The position numbers and the translations under genes were made by a program. DNA of 64,000 bases, from the NCBI RefSeq assembly GCF_001544475.1, contig NZ_FCNW02000018.1, positions 56,256 to 120,255 of the forward strand. The letters run 5' to 3'. Shown piece after piece: positions 24,982 through 35,598 of the stretch (the stretch's first letter is position 1; the number at the start of each line of letters is the position of its first letter). A model generated the notes under the pieces. The model did not search any database, had not been told where the DNA came from, and saw only the letters and a list, made by a program, of their open reading frames with translations. Source of the stretch: Caballeronia humi (GTDB lineage Bacteria > Pseudomonadota > Gammaproteobacteria > Burkholderiales > Burkholderiaceae).

Positions 24982-26163
24982 ATGCTGTCACCCGAACACC
25001 GTGCGATCGTCAAAGCAACCGTTCCCCTTCTCGAAAGCGGCGGCGAGGCCCTGACCCGGCATTTCTACGCGATGATGCTGGCCGAGCACCCGGAAGTGCG
25101 TCCGCTCTTCAACCAGGCGCATCAGGCGAGCGGCTCGCAACAGCGCGCGCTCGCGAACGGCGTGCTGATGTACGCGCGGCACATCGACCAGCTCGAAAAA
25201 CTCGGCGGTCTCGTCTCGCAGATCATCAACAAGCACGTCGCGCTGAACATCCTGCCGGAGCATTATCCGATTGTTGGCGGCTGCCTGCTCAGAGCGATCC
25301 GCGAAGTGCTCGGCGCCGAGATCGCGACCGATGCCGTGATCGAAGCCTGGGCCGCCGCCTACAACCAGCTCGCCGACATCCTCATCGGGCTCGAAGAAAA
25401 GATCTACAGCGAGCGCGAGGAAGCGCCCGGCGGATGGCGTGGCACACGTATTTTCCGCGTCGCGCGCAAGGTCCAGGAAAGCGACGAGATCACGTCGTTC
25501 TACCTCCGCCCCGACGACGGGGGCGCCCTGCTCGACTTTCATCCGGGCCAGTACATCGGCTTGCGCGTCATCATCGAAGGCGAGGAGATGAGGCGCAATT
25601 ATTCGCTGTCGGCCGCGCCGAATGGCCGCGAGTATCGCATCAGCGTGAAGCGCGAGCCGAACGGCAAGGTCTCGAATCACCTGCACGCGAACCTGCATGA
25701 AAACGACACGCTGGAACTGTTCGCGCCATCGGGCGATTTCAGGCTGGAGCACAACGACAAACCGCTCGTCTTGATCAGCGGCGGCGTGGGCATCACCCCG
25801 ACGCTCGCGATGCTGCAAGCCGCGCTCTCGACGCGGCGTCCCGTGCACTTCATCCACGCGGCGCGCCACGGCGGCGTGCATGCGTTCCGCGATACGATCC
25901 AGTCGCTCGCGGACCGCCATCCGCAACTGAAGCATTTCTACTGCTACGAGCAACGCCGCGACGGCGACGATCACGCGCACGGTTTCGGTTTTATCGACGA
26001 GGCGCGGCTGCATCACTGGCTGCCGGAAACGCGCGACATCGACGCGTATTTCCTCGGGCCGGTGCCGTTCATGAAAGCAGTCAAGAAGCACCTGAAGGCA
26101 CTCGGCGTGCCGGATGCACAGAGCCGCTACGAGTTTTTCGGGCCGGCATCGGCGCTGGAATAA
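24982..26163 (+). CDS. hmp: flavohaemoglobin (nitric oxide dioxygenase)
   Basis: A 393-residue flavohaemoprotein. The globin domain has Tyr29, Gln53 and proximal His85 at exactly the positions of E. coli Hmp; the FAD region contains RRNYSLSAAP and the NAD(P)H region GGVGITPTLAML. It converts NO plus oxygen to nitrate with NADH in the cytosol. ATG 24982 follows GAGGAA. It is divergent from norR and behind a sigma-54-like element and NorR-like boxes, so NO induction through NorR is likely. Confidence 0.96.
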   Translation: MLSPEHRAIVKATVPLLESGGEALTRHFYAMMLAEHPEVRPLFNQAHQASGSQQRALANGVLMYARHIDQLEKLGGLVSQIINKHVALNILPEHYPIVGGCLLRAIREVLGAEIATDAVIEAWAAAYNQLADILIGLEEKIYSEREEAPGGWRGTRIFRVARKVQESDEITSFYLRPDDGGALLDFHPGQYIGLRVIIEGEEMRRNYSLSAAPNGREYRISVKREPNGKVSNHLHANLHENDTLELFAPSGDFRLEHNDKPLVLISGGVGITPTLAMLQAALSTRRPVHFIHAARHGGVHAFRDTIQSLADRHPQLKHFYCYEQRRDGDDHAHGFGFIDEARLHHWLPETRDIDAYFLGPVPFMKAVKKHLKALGVPDAQSRYEFFGPASALE

Positions 26164-26321
26164 CGTTTCGATGACCGGCGGCGCGCGCTTTTTCATCGCA
26201 CGTCACTGGTTACCTGAATATAGCTAAAATCGGTTATTTTCAGAAGCCACTTCGAAGCCTAATCTTGCTCCTGTCGCGCCACTTCCGGCGCCTCGCTCAA
26301 CCGAACGAAGAGGAACCGATC

Positions 26322-26759
26322 ATGCAATCCCGTCTCGACTTCTACAAAGCCAACCCCCACGCAATCAAAGCCATGCTCGCGCTGGAAGAGCGTATCGGCA
26401 AATCGTCGCTGGAAAAGTCGCTTGCCGAACTGGTGCGGCTGCGCGCATCGCAAATCAACGGCTGCGCATTCTGCGTCGACATGCACACGACGGATGCACG
26501 CAAGGCCGGTGAAACCGATCGGCGGCTCGCGACGGTCGTCGTGTGGCGCGAATCGCCGTTCTTCACGGATCGCGAACGTGCGGCGCTCGAATGGACCGAA
26601 TCGCTCACGCTGGTGTCGCAAGAGCACGTGCCCGACGCCGTGTGGGAAGCCGTGAAGCCGCACTTCAGCGACGAGGAAATCGTCGACCTGACCCTGCTCG
26701 TTTCGGCGATCAATGCATGGAACCGTTTCTCGATCGGCTTCCGCAAGATCCCTTCTTGA
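26322..26759 (+). CDS. AhpD-like carboxymuconolactone decarboxylase family protein
   Basis: A 145-residue helical protein with C48-x2-C51 and His55 in NGCAFCVDMH, the AhpD-type redox pair and proton-relay histidine. Such proteins are alkylhydroperoxidase-like peroxidases that act with a thiol partner, although many carry only the fold name. GAGGAACC precedes the ATG. It sits between hmp and nnrS on the same strand, suggesting a role in nitrosative or peroxide stress. Confidence 0.85.
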   Translation: MQSRLDFYKANPHAIKAMLALEERIGKSSLEKSLAELVRLRASQINGCAFCVDMHTTDARKAGETDRRLATVVVWRESPFFTDRERAALEWTESLTLVSQEHVPDAVWEAVKPHFSDEEIVDLTLLVSAINAWNRFSIGFRKIPS

Positions 26760-26870
26760 TGCAGCCTTTGCAATAAATCCGCGCGCTTTTCGCTCTTCGC
26801 AACGGTCGAGCGGAAAGGCTCGCAAAGCGGCCGAAGCGGCTCATACTCGAAGACGCTTCGGGACACTCTG

Positions 26871-28088
26871 ATGAAGATCCAGGAACCCTCCACCACCTAC
26901 GTCGCGCCGCCCGGAAAGCGCCAGCCGCCCGGGCATTTCGCGCTGTTCGACCTCGGCTTCAGACCGTTCTATCTCGGCGGCGCGGCGTGCGCGTCGGTCG
27001 CGCTGATCGTGTGGCTGATGGTGCTGGGCGGCGTGCCCTTGGCGGGCGGATATTTGATGCGCGCGAATCCGATCGGATGGCATGCGCATGAGATGGTGTT
27101 CGGATTTGCGGCGGCGATCGTCGGGGGCTTTCTGCTTACCGCCGTGCGCGCGTGGACCGGACGCGACACCGCGCACGGCGCCGCGCTCGCCGGCCTCGCC
27201 GCGCTGTGGCTAGCGGCACGCGTGCTCGTGTGGAGCGGTCCCGCGGTGCCGGCCGCCATCGTCGATAGCGCGTTTTTGCCCGTCGCGGCGCTGCTACTGT
27301 TGCGCGTGCTGCTCGCTGCCGGCAACAAGCGCAATTACTTTCTCGTGCCGGTGCTACTCGCCTTCGGCGCGCTCGATGCGGCCTTCCACTTCTTCACGCT
27401 CGATGGCCGCCCCGATCTCGCGATACGCTGCATTTACGCGGCGGCGGGCATCGTCGTGCTGCTGGTCAGCGTGATTGGCGGACGCGTCATTCCAATGTTC
27501 ACCGCCAACGCGATACCCGGTTTCGTCACGCGCAAATGGCGTCCCGTGGAGCTCGCGGTCGCGCCCGTCACGGTGCTCGCGCTTTTCGCCGATGCCGCCG
27601 CGATCGATTCGCGCATCGTCCTCGTGCTCGCGGTCATCGCGTGCGCGACGCATGCGACACGGCTCATCGGCTGGCGCTCGTATCGCGTGCGGCGTCCGGC
27701 GATCCTCGCGGTGCTGCATCTCGCGTACGCGTGGATTCCGCTCGGCTTCGCGCTGCTTGCCCTCTCTGCGGCGGGCACAGCGCCGCACACCCTCGCGATG
27801 CACGCGTTCACGGCGGGCGTGATCGGCGGCGCGATCATCGCGATGATCACGCGCACCGCGCGCGGGCATACGGGCCGGCCGCTCATCGCCGATACGCGCG
27901 ATCTCTGGAGCTACGCGCTCGTGATGGGCGGATCGGCGTTGCGCGTGCTCGGGCCGCTCGTCGCGCCGCAGTTCTACAACGCGTGGATCTGGAGTGCTGG
28001 ACTGTGCTGGGCGCTCGGCTTCGCGATCTATGTGGCCGCGTATGCGCGCCCGCTGTGCCGGCCACGCGCCGACGGCAAGCCGGGCTGA
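26871..28088 (+). CDS. nnrS: NnrS family heme-copper membrane protein
   Basis: A 405-residue integral membrane protein with about 12 helices. LFDLGFRPFYLGG near residue 25, NPIGWHAHEMVFGF near 66 and the MHAFTAGVIGGAIIAMITRTARGHTGRPL region near 305 are NnrS signatures, including the conserved histidines thought to bind heme and copper. NnrS protects against NO and helps iron-dithiol damage repair; its exact reaction is unclear. It follows the AhpD-like gene by 111 bases in the same direction, extending the NO-defence set. Confidence 0.92.
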   Translation: MKIQEPSTTYVAPPGKRQPPGHFALFDLGFRPFYLGGAACASVALIVWLMVLGGVPLAGGYLMRANPIGWHAHEMVFGFAAAIVGGFLLTAVRAWTGRDTAHGAALAGLAALWLAARVLVWSGPAVPAAIVDSAFLPVAALLLLRVLLAAGNKRNYFLVPVLLAFGALDAAFHFFTLDGRPDLAIRCIYAAAGIVVLLVSVIGGRVIPMFTANAIPGFVTRKWRPVELAVAPVTVLALFADAAAIDSRIVLVLAVIACATHATRLIGWRSYRVRRPAILAVLHLAYAWIPLGFALLALSAAGTAPHTLAMHAFTAGVIGGAIIAMITRTARGHTGRPLIADTRDLWSYALVMGGSALRVLGPLVAPQFYNAWIWSAGLCWALGFAIYVAAYARPLCRPRADGKPG

Positions 28089-28474
28089 ATCCGCAAGCAT
28101 TCGCCCTCCTTTGGCAGGGCCCCTCTGAAGGCCGCCTTACCCTCCTCGCTGCGGGTTTCAGGCGCGCGCGGCAAGCGCGACACTACGTCAACGGTTCAAC
28201 GAGTGCGGACCTGCCGGGCCAACGGGGAACGGGGAACGGCACCAACGAGCAGGACGCATCGTGAACGGATCGGGGCAGGCATCGACGCAAAAGCCGCATG
28301 CCGACACAAGCAAACATCATCGCCGGTCACGCCTGGACAAATGGGCGAGGAGACCACCTGCCGGCAGCAGCGACGACGCGCATCGACGAAGCGGCGGGCC
28401 AACCGCGGATAGCGCGTGCCCAATAAAAACGGGCGACCTGCCGGGCCGCCCGCCTTGACTCACTCAAGAAACGC
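28089..28474. other. intergenic region downstream of nnrS and glpV
   Basis: This 386-base gap separates the convergent nnrS and glpV genes. It holds a minus-strand terminator (28425-28452), a short AACGGGG tandem near 28221-28240, and the 12-base string GACCTGCCGGGC twice (about 28207 and 28435). Short frames here have atypical composition and no ribosome sites; none is called. Confidence 0.5.
28425..28452 (-). terminator. intrinsic terminator after glpV
   Basis: On the - strand CGGGCG and CGCCCG (28452-28447 and 28435-28430) form a GC stem around an 11-base loop, followed by TTTTTATT. It lies 23 bases past the glpV stop. Confidence 0.7.
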
Positions 28475-30217
28475 TCAACGCACCTTCCCGCTCTTCCACG
28501 CCGACAGCAGTTCGTCGTATTTCACCGTCTCGCCCTTCGGCTTTTCGTTCGCGAGCTTCTTCCACGGCGCGTGCTGGTCCGACAGCCACTTCGAAGGATC
28601 GCTTTCCGGATTGAGCTGCGGCGCGCAGACCTTCATTCCCGCGCGCTGCAGGCGCGCCAGCACCTGATCCATTTCCTTTGCGAGGTTATCCATCGCGGCT
28701 TGGGGCGTCTTCTCGCCGGCGACCGCCGTCGCGACGTTCTTCCACCAGAGCTGCGCCATCTTCGGATAGTCGGGCACGTTGTTGCCGGTCGGCGTCCACG
28801 CGACGCGCGCCGGGCTGCGATAGAACTCGATCAACCCGCCGTACTTGTTGGCGTTCTTCGTGAAGTAGTCGCTATGCACGTCCGAATCGCGGATGAACGT
28901 AAGCCCGACGATCGACTTCTTCAGCGACACGCTCTTTGACGTCACGAACTGCGCATAGAGCCACGCAGCCGCGCGCTGGTTCGCGGGCGTCGACTTGAAG
29001 AACGTCCAGGAACCGACGTCCTGATAGCCGTTCTGCATGCCGTCCTTCCAGTACGGACCATGCGGCGACGGCGCCATGCGCCACTTCGGCGTGCCGTCCG
29101 CATTGGTCACGTTGCCCGGCTTCAGCATCGATGCCGTGAACGCGCTGTACCAGAAGACCTGCTGCGCGATCTTGCCTTGCGCGGGGACCGGGCCGGCTTC
29201 GTTGAACGTCATCCCCGAGGCTTCGGGCGGCGCATATTTCTTCAGCCAGTCGATGTATTTGGTCGTTGCATAGACAGCGGCCGGACTGTTCGTGCCGCCG
29301 CCGCGCGACACCGACGCACCCACCGCATGACAGCCGTCCGGCGTCACGCGGATGCCCCATTCGTCGACGGGCAGGCCGTTCGGGATGCCCTTGTCGGCTT
29401 CGCCGGCCATCGAGAGCCACGCGTCGGTGAAGCGCCAGCCGAGCGACGGGTCCTTCTTGCCGTAGTCCATGTGACCGTAGACTTTTTCCCCGTCGATGGT
29501 CTTCACGTCGTTCGTGAAGAAGTCGGCGATGTCTTCGTAGGCGCTCCAGTTGACCGGCACGCCGAGCTCATAGCCGTACTTCGCCTTGAACTTGTCCTGC
29601 AGGTCCTTGCGTGCGAACCAGTCGGCGCGGAACCAGTAAAGGTTCGCGAACTGCTGGTCGGGCAACTGGTAGAGCTTCTTGTCGGGCGCGGTCGTGAAGC
29701 TCGTGCCGATGAAGTCCTTGATGTCGAGGCCCGGGTTCGTATACGCCTTGCCCTCGCCTTCCATGTAATCGGAGAGCGGCACGATCACGCCGTAGCGATA
29801 GTGCGTGCCGATCAGGTCCGAGTCCGAGATCCAGCCGTCGTAGATGCTTTGTCCGGATTGCATCGACGTCTGCAGTTTCTCGACGACGTCGCCCTCCTGG
29901 ATGATGTCGTGCTTGACCTCGATGCCGGTGATTTCGGCGAACGCCTTGGCGAGCGTCTTCGATTCGTACATGTGCGTGTCGAGCGTTTCCGACACGACGT
30001 GGACCTCTTTCACGCCTTGCGACTTCAGCTTCGCGGCGGTGTCGATGAACCACTTCATCTCGTCTAGCTGCTGTTGCTTCGAGAGCGTGCTCGGCTGGAA
30101 CTCGCTGTCGACCCATTTTTGCGCTGCTGCGGTATCGGCGAGTGCGGCGGTGCTTGCCAACGCCCCCGCGAAGATGCTCCCGACTGCAAGCGCGACGATC
30201 CGTCTCCTGTGCTTCAT
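28475..30217 (-). CDS. glpV: glycerol-type ABC transporter substrate-binding protein
   Basis: A 580-residue periplasmic binding protein of the CUT1 family with a signal peptide ending at ALA (about residue 27). At 580 residues it is longer than MalE-type proteins, as are GlpV proteins. GAGGAGAAAACC precedes the ATG. The gene order glpS-T-P-Q-U upstream matches the rhizobial glycerol ABC operon, so glycerol is the likely ligand. An inverted-repeat region of about 830 bp lies between glpU and this gene, which may give glpV its own promoter or alter its expression. Ligand is inferred from synteny and family. Confidence 0.82.
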   Translation of the reverse strand: MKHRRRIVALAVGSIFAGALASTAALADTAAAQKWVDSEFQPSTLSKQQQLDEMKWFIDTAAKLKSQGVKEVHVVSETLDTHMYESKTLAKAFAEITGIEVKHDIIQEGDVVEKLQTSMQSGQSIYDGWISDSDLIGTHYRYGVIVPLSDYMEGEGKAYTNPGLDIKDFIGTSFTTAPDKKLYQLPDQQFANLYWFRADWFARKDLQDKFKAKYGYELGVPVNWSAYEDIADFFTNDVKTIDGEKVYGHMDYGKKDPSLGWRFTDAWLSMAGEADKGIPNGLPVDEWGIRVTPDGCHAVGASVSRGGGTNSPAAVYATTKYIDWLKKYAPPEASGMTFNEAGPVPAQGKIAQQVFWYSAFTASMLKPGNVTNADGTPKWRMAPSPHGPYWKDGMQNGYQDVGSWTFFKSTPANQRAAAWLYAQFVTSKSVSLKKSIVGLTFIRDSDVHSDYFTKNANKYGGLIEFYRSPARVAWTPTGNNVPDYPKMAQLWWKNVATAVAGEKTPQAAMDNLAKEMDQVLARLQRAGMKVCAPQLNPESDPSKWLSDQHAPWKKLANEKPKGETVKYDELLSAWKSGKVR

Positions 30218-30302
30218 GGTTTTCTCCTCACTTTCTCACACACCCCTTGGATCATCTGCCGGGTTTCGCTCGGGGTAACAACGAACCGGCTTTGGTTCTG
30301 CG

Positions 30303-31130
30303 CTGGCGCTTGGGGTTGGTTGGTCGGTTGGTTGGTTCATTTGTTTCACACCGTTTGATGCGCCTGCGCTCCTGTGGAACCTCTCTTCTTAGCGGTCTAT
30401 TTGCTCTGCCCCTGTCCGGGGCGGGACTCACTTTCTTTGCTGCTGCAAAGAAAGTAAGCAAAGAAAGCAGCTTCCAACCGCCAGTGCTACCAAACCCTCA
30501 CTTGAGCTTTTGCGGATTGGCGCTGGAGAGTAAGTGTCGCCCTCACGGTGGACCCGGGCTTGGCTCGCGGACCCACTGTGGCAACGCGCACTTCCTCTGA
30601 GTGGTATGCACTCCGTTTGGCTCCGTCCTCGCTTCGCTCCGACGTGGGGTTCACCAAAACCATCTTTTGCTTGCGCTCCTACTTGCATCGATGCCTGCGC
30701 CGTACACCTCCGTCTGAGCGCGTAGGAGAATTGCGTCTTCCTCGCGTCGCTCCGATGTGGGGTTCACAAAACTCAAGCTCCCCGCCTGCCTTGATTCCCT
30801 GCGCGGTGCACCCAACGTCTGAGCGCGTAGCGCGAGGACGGATGTATGACTGCTGCACCAGTCCGTTGTAACGCGAGTTGACACAGTGGGTCCGCGAGCC
30901 AAGCCCCGTTCCTCCGTGAGGGCGACACTTACTCTCCAGCGCCAATCCCTCATTACGTAAGTGGGGGTGGGTTAGCTTTGGCGGTTGGAAGCTGCTTTCT
31001 TTGCTTACTTTCTTTGCAGCAGCAAAGAAAGTGAGTCCCGCCCCGGACAGGGGCAGAGCAAATAGACCGCTAAAAAAGCAAGTTCCATCGGAGCACAAGC
31101 GCATCAAACCAGCCCCACCCCAAGCGCCAG
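30303..31130. repeat. long imperfect inverted repeat inside the glp operon
   Basis: Arms 30303-30589 and 30873-31130 face each other around a loop of about 280 bases. The cores 30389-30482 and 30980-31073 are exact reverse complements over 94 bases. Inside each arm is a small hairpin (CTTTCTTTGC/GCAAAGAAAG, 30431-30454 on the left) followed by the direct repeat GCAAAGAAAG. The loop holds two diverged direct copies of a unit of about 110 bases (CTCGCTTCGCTCCGA at 30628, CTCGCGTCGCTCCGA at 30741). No gene is evident, and no transposase or terminal target duplication was seen. Confidence 0.9.
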
Positions 31131-31134
31131 CGGC

Positions 31135-31416
31135 CTACCCTCTCCACATCACCACCCCAAGCACAAGCATCGAAACTACAAACCCCGGCCATGCGCTGGC
31201 GCCTTCGGAACTCACACCCACCCACGCAAGATTGATATAAGCCGCGGTCAGCAAGCCGATAAACAGCCGGTCCCCACGCGTAGTAGGAATCGGCAGGAGA
31301 CCCTTGCGCTCCACCGTCGGCGAGCGAATCTCCCAGACCGTCATGCCAGCCAGCATCACCGCGATGCAAGCGAAGAAGATCGCCACCTCGGGCGTCCAGT
31401 ACATCCACGTAATCAT
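31135..31416 (-). CDS. glpU: DUF2160 small membrane protein of the glycerol ABC operon
   Basis: A 93-residue membrane protein with three hydrophobic segments (about residues 8-28, 50-68 and 76-92) and a charged EIRSPTVERKG loop. Its ATG overlaps the glpQ stop by one base (TGATG). Family and position match GlpU of rhizobial glycerol operons, whose role is unknown but is needed in the transporter set. It is the last gene before the inverted repeat. Confidence 0.85.
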   Translation of the reverse strand: MITWMYWTPEVAIFFACIAVMLAGMTVWEIRSPTVERKGLLPIPTTRGDRLFIGLLTAAYINLAWVGVSSEGASAWPGFVVSMLVLGVVMWRG

Positions 31417-32220
31417 CAGACTCTCCCCATCGCAAAGCCCTTCGCGATGTAGTTGCGCACGAAGTAGATGACGAGCGCGCCCGGAATGATCGTCAGCACC
31501 CCCGCCGCCGACAGCACGCCCCAGTCCATGCCCGCCGCCGAGATCGTGCGCGTCATCACGGCCGCAATCGGCTTCGCGTTGACGGTCGTGAGGGTGCGCG
31601 CGAGCAACAACTCGACCCAGCTGAACATGAAGCAGAAGAACGCCGTCACGCCGACACCCGATTTGATCAGCGGCAGGAAAATCTTGATGAAGAACGCGGG
31701 AAACGAATAACCGTCGATGTACGCCGTCTCGTCGATCTCGCGCGAAACACCCGACATGAAGCCTTCGAGAATCCACACGGCAAGCGGCACATTGAACAGC
31801 ATGTGCGCAAGCGCGACGGCGATATACGTATCCATCAGCCCGACGCTCGAATACCACTGGAAGAACGGCAGCAGAAACACGGCAGGCGGCGTCATGCGGT
31901 TCGTGAGCAGCCAGAAAAACATGTGCTTGTCGCCGAGAAAGCGATAGCGCGAGAACGCATACGCCGCGGGCAACGCAACCAGCACCGACATCACCGTGTT
32001 CATCAGCACGTAGATGATCGAGTTGATGTAGCCCCAGTACCACGAGGGATCGGTGAAGATGATCTTGTAGTTGTCGAACGTGACGTGGCGCGGGAACGTC
32101 GAGAACGCGGAGAGCGTCTCCTCGTTCGTGCGCAGCGAGATCGACAGCATCCAGTAGAGCGGAAGCAGCGCGAAGAGTATGTAGACGACGATCATCAACG
32201 TGCGCATCCAGCGGCGGTCG

Positions 32221-32228
<8 letters not shown>
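31416..32228 (-). CDS. glpQ: glycerol-type ABC transporter permease (GlpQ)
   Basis: A 270-residue inner-membrane permease of the MalG/CUT1 type with six helices. The EAA loop (EIDETAYIDGYSFPAFFIKI, about residues 167-186) is where the ATPase docks. It overlaps glpP by eight bases, so translation is coupled. The substrate is inferred from the operon to be glycerol. Confidence 0.88.
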
Positions 32229-33107
<879 letters not shown>

Positions 33108-33111
<4 letters not shown>

Positions 33112-34196
33112 CGTCCGATCCTTTCGTCGTTGCTGAAGAACACGGTCTCGGGCGCGGCGAGCCGCAGCCATACCGGGCCGTCGTTCAGCGTCACGTGCGG
33201 CTCGACCTTCGCCTTGAACACGTGGCCATCGCAATCCGCCGTCACGAGCTGGTAGTTGCCGAGGCTTTGCGCGCGCACGAGCCGCGCCTTGACCGCGCCC
33301 GGCGTTTCGTTCTCGGAAAGCCGCGTAAATTCCGGACGGATGCCGAGCTTCAACTCACCGTTCGCGTGCTTCAAGGTCGCGAGCGTGTTCGCATCGACTT
33401 GCAGGCGTTGCGAGCCGATCGTGACGGCACCGGCATCGAGCGCGATCGGGCACAGGTTCATCCCCGGACTGCCGATGAAGTACCCGACGAACGCGTGATC
33501 CGGCTTCAGGAACAACGCCTCCGGCCCGCCCTTCTGCACGACGCGGCCGTTCGTCATCACGACGACTTCATCAGCGAACGTGAGCGCTTCCACCTGATCG
33601 TGCGTCACGTAGATCAGCGTGAGCTTCAGTTGCTGATGGATCTTCTTCAGCTGGCGCCGCAGCATCCACTTCATGTGCGGATCGATCACGGTGAGCGGTT
33701 CGTCGAAGAGAATCGCGGCGACGTCCTTGCGCACGAGGCCGCGCCCCAGCGAAATCTTCTGCTTGGCATCCGCCGACAGGTTGCTCGCCTTGCGCTTCAG
33801 TTCGCGCGTCATGTCGAGGATTTCCGCGACTTCGTGCACGCGGGCATCGACTTCGCGCGCCGGCAGCTTGCGATTGCGCAGCGGAAACGCGAGGTTGTCG
33901 AAGACGCTCATCGTGTCGTAGATCACGGGGAACTGGAACACCTGCGCGATGTTGCGTTCGCGCGCGCCAAGGCGCGTGACGTCGCGGCCATCGAAGAGCA
34001 CGCGTCCTTCGGAAGGCGTCACGAGCCCCGACACGATGTTGAGCAGCGTCGACTTCCCGCAGCCCGACGGCCCGAGCAGCGCGTACGCGCCGCCGTCTTC
34101 CCAGACCATGCTCATCGGCTGGAGCGCGTAGTCCTCGAGCGTCGCCGGGTTCCGGCGATACGCATGCGCCAGGTTCTCGAACTCAATACGCGCCAT
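33108..34196 (-). CDS. glpT: glycerol-type ABC ATPase with degenerate signature (GlpT)
   Basis: A 362-residue ABC ATPase with a C-terminal TOBE-like domain. Walker A GPSGCGKST (about residues 44-52), Walker B AAILFDEP and the H-loop THDQVEA are normal. The signature LSGGQ is replaced by LSADAKQ, a change kept in this family. It must pair with GlpS, whose signature is intact. ATG 34196 overlaps the glpS stop region by 14 bases. It powers uptake from the cytosolic side. Confidence 0.9.
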
Positions 34197-35277
34197 GGCT
34201 CGCCTCCGGGCCGGACACGAGCTTGGCGTGCCCATCGAATACGAAGAGTTCGGCGGGATCGACGAATACGTCGAGCTCGGTGCCGAGCGCGATCTGGTGC
34301 ACGCCCTGCAACTGCGCGACGAGATCGATGCCGCCCGTTTTCGTGTGGACGTGAAGATACGTTTCCGACCCGCTCAACTCCGCGAGTTCGAGGCGGCACG
34401 GCACCGCGATCGCGCGCGGCGTGCGCGCTTCGAGCCGCAGATGCCCTGGCCGGATGCCGATGCGGCAGGTAGAACCATCGGCAGCGCCGAGCCTGACTGG
34501 CACGTCGATGCCGATCGACAGATGCGCGATGCCGTCGGCGGTGACTTCGCTCGTCAGCATGTTCATCGGCGGATCGTTGAAGACGGCGGCGACATCGACG
34601 GTCGCCGGGGCGTTGTAGACGTCGAGCGTACGGCCGTATTGCAGCACGCGGCCCTTGTCGACGATCGCCGTGTAGCCGCCGAGCAAGAGCGCTTCGAGCG
34701 GCTCGGTTGTCGCGTAGACGACGGTCGTCTTGCCGTCGGCGAAGAGTGTCGCGAGTTCGGCGCGCAGTTCCTCGCGCAGCTTGTAGTCGAGATTGACGAG
34801 CGGTTCGTCGAGCAGCACGAGCGACGATCGCTTAACGAGCGCCCGCGCGAGCGCGCAGCGCTGCTGCTGCCCGCCCGAGAGCTCGCCCGGCCGCCGTTGC
34901 AGCAAATGTTCGATATGAAGTTTTGCGGCGACCTCGTTCACGCGCACGACGACCTGCTTCGAATCGACGCCCTGCAGCTTGAGCGGCGACGCGATGTTGT
35001 CGAACACGGTCATTGCCGGGTAGTTGATGAACTGCTGATAGACCATCGCAAGATTGCGCTGGCGCACGCCGACGCCCGTCACGTCTTTCCCGTCGACGAG
35101 CACGCGCCCCGCGTTCGGCTTGTCGAGGCCGGCCATCACGCGCATCAGCGTGGTCTTGCCCGCCTGGGTGGGGCCGAGCAGCACGTTGATGGCGCCCGGC
35201 GTCAAGCGGAGATCGACGCCGTACAGATGCGTCTGCCCGCCCGAAACGACGGTGACCCGCTCCAGTTCCAAGACCAA
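34183..35277 (-). CDS. glpS: glycerol-type ABC ATPase lacking the H-loop His (GlpS)
   Basis: About 364 residues. Walker A is GPTQAGKTT, the signature LSGGQQQR is intact and Walker B is LVLLDEP, but the H-loop VTHDQ is replaced by YATTEPLEA, so the switch histidine is missing. A C-terminal TOBE domain follows. The start is uncertain: a TTG at 35277 sits six bases after AAGGAG and gives the family N-terminus (VLELERVTVVSGGQ); ATG 35364 would add 29 residues. It is the first gene of the operon. The 522 bases to the next gene upstream should hold its promoter. Confidence 0.83.
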   Translation of the reverse strand: MVLELERVTVVSGGQTHLYGVDLRLTPGAINVLLGPTQAGKTTLMRVMAGLDKPNAGRVLVDGKDVTGVGVRQRNLAMVYQQFINYPAMTVFDNIASPLKLQGVDSKQVVVRVNEVAAKLHIEHLLQRRPGELSGGQQQRCALARALVKRSSLVLLDEPLVNLDYKLREELRAELATLFADGKTTVVYATTEPLEALLLGGYTAIVDKGRVLQYGRTLDVYNAPATVDVAAVFNDPPMNMLTSEVTADGIAHLSIGIDVPVRLGAADGSTCRIGIRPGHLRLEARTPRAIAVPCRLELAELSGSETYLHVHTKTGGIDLVAQLQGVHQIALGTELDVFVDPAELFVFDGHAKLVSGPEASHGAY

Positions 35278-35582
35278 AATGCGCTCCTTGTCGATGCCTG
35301 CTGTCTTTTCGTCGATGACCGTGCGCGCTTCGCCCGCCGCGGCCCGGCGCCATATGGCGCTCATCGGAGGCGCGCGCTCATGGGCCGTGCGTGCGGGTGG
35401 TCGTCGAAAAAAGTATTGCCGGCCGCGCGGCGAAGCCGGCTCGGGAAAGGCGCAAGCGTCCGCTGTGCGGGACGCGGCCAAAGAAACTGCCAGGCGGTTG
35501 GTTCATCCATGTCTCGTTCGTTTTTATTGGACACCGATGCTGCGGTCGTGGCCCTGATTTTCAAAAAGGAAACCAAAACAAC

Positions 35583-35598
35583 AAGGAGCATGTTCCTT
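35583..35598. promoter_or_regulatory. 16-bp palindrome upstream of the glp operon
   Basis: AAGGAGCATGTTCCTT is palindromic except for one pair. It lies about 310 bases before the TTG start of glpS. Two TTCGTTT-like strings (about 35516-35523 and 35602-35608) are nearby and resemble DeoR-family half-sites. Together they are a candidate operator; the rest of the 35278-35745 gap shows no gene. Confidence 0.35.

Noticed and set aside
28203..28458. Two short plus-strand frames downstream of nnrS
   Set aside because: Composition unlike neighbouring genes, no ribosome-binding sites, and they overlap each other and a terminator.
30303..31130. Insertion sequence or transposon
   Set aside because: Despite the inverted arms there is no transposase frame, no short target duplication visible, and the arms are far too long and imperfect for IS ends.
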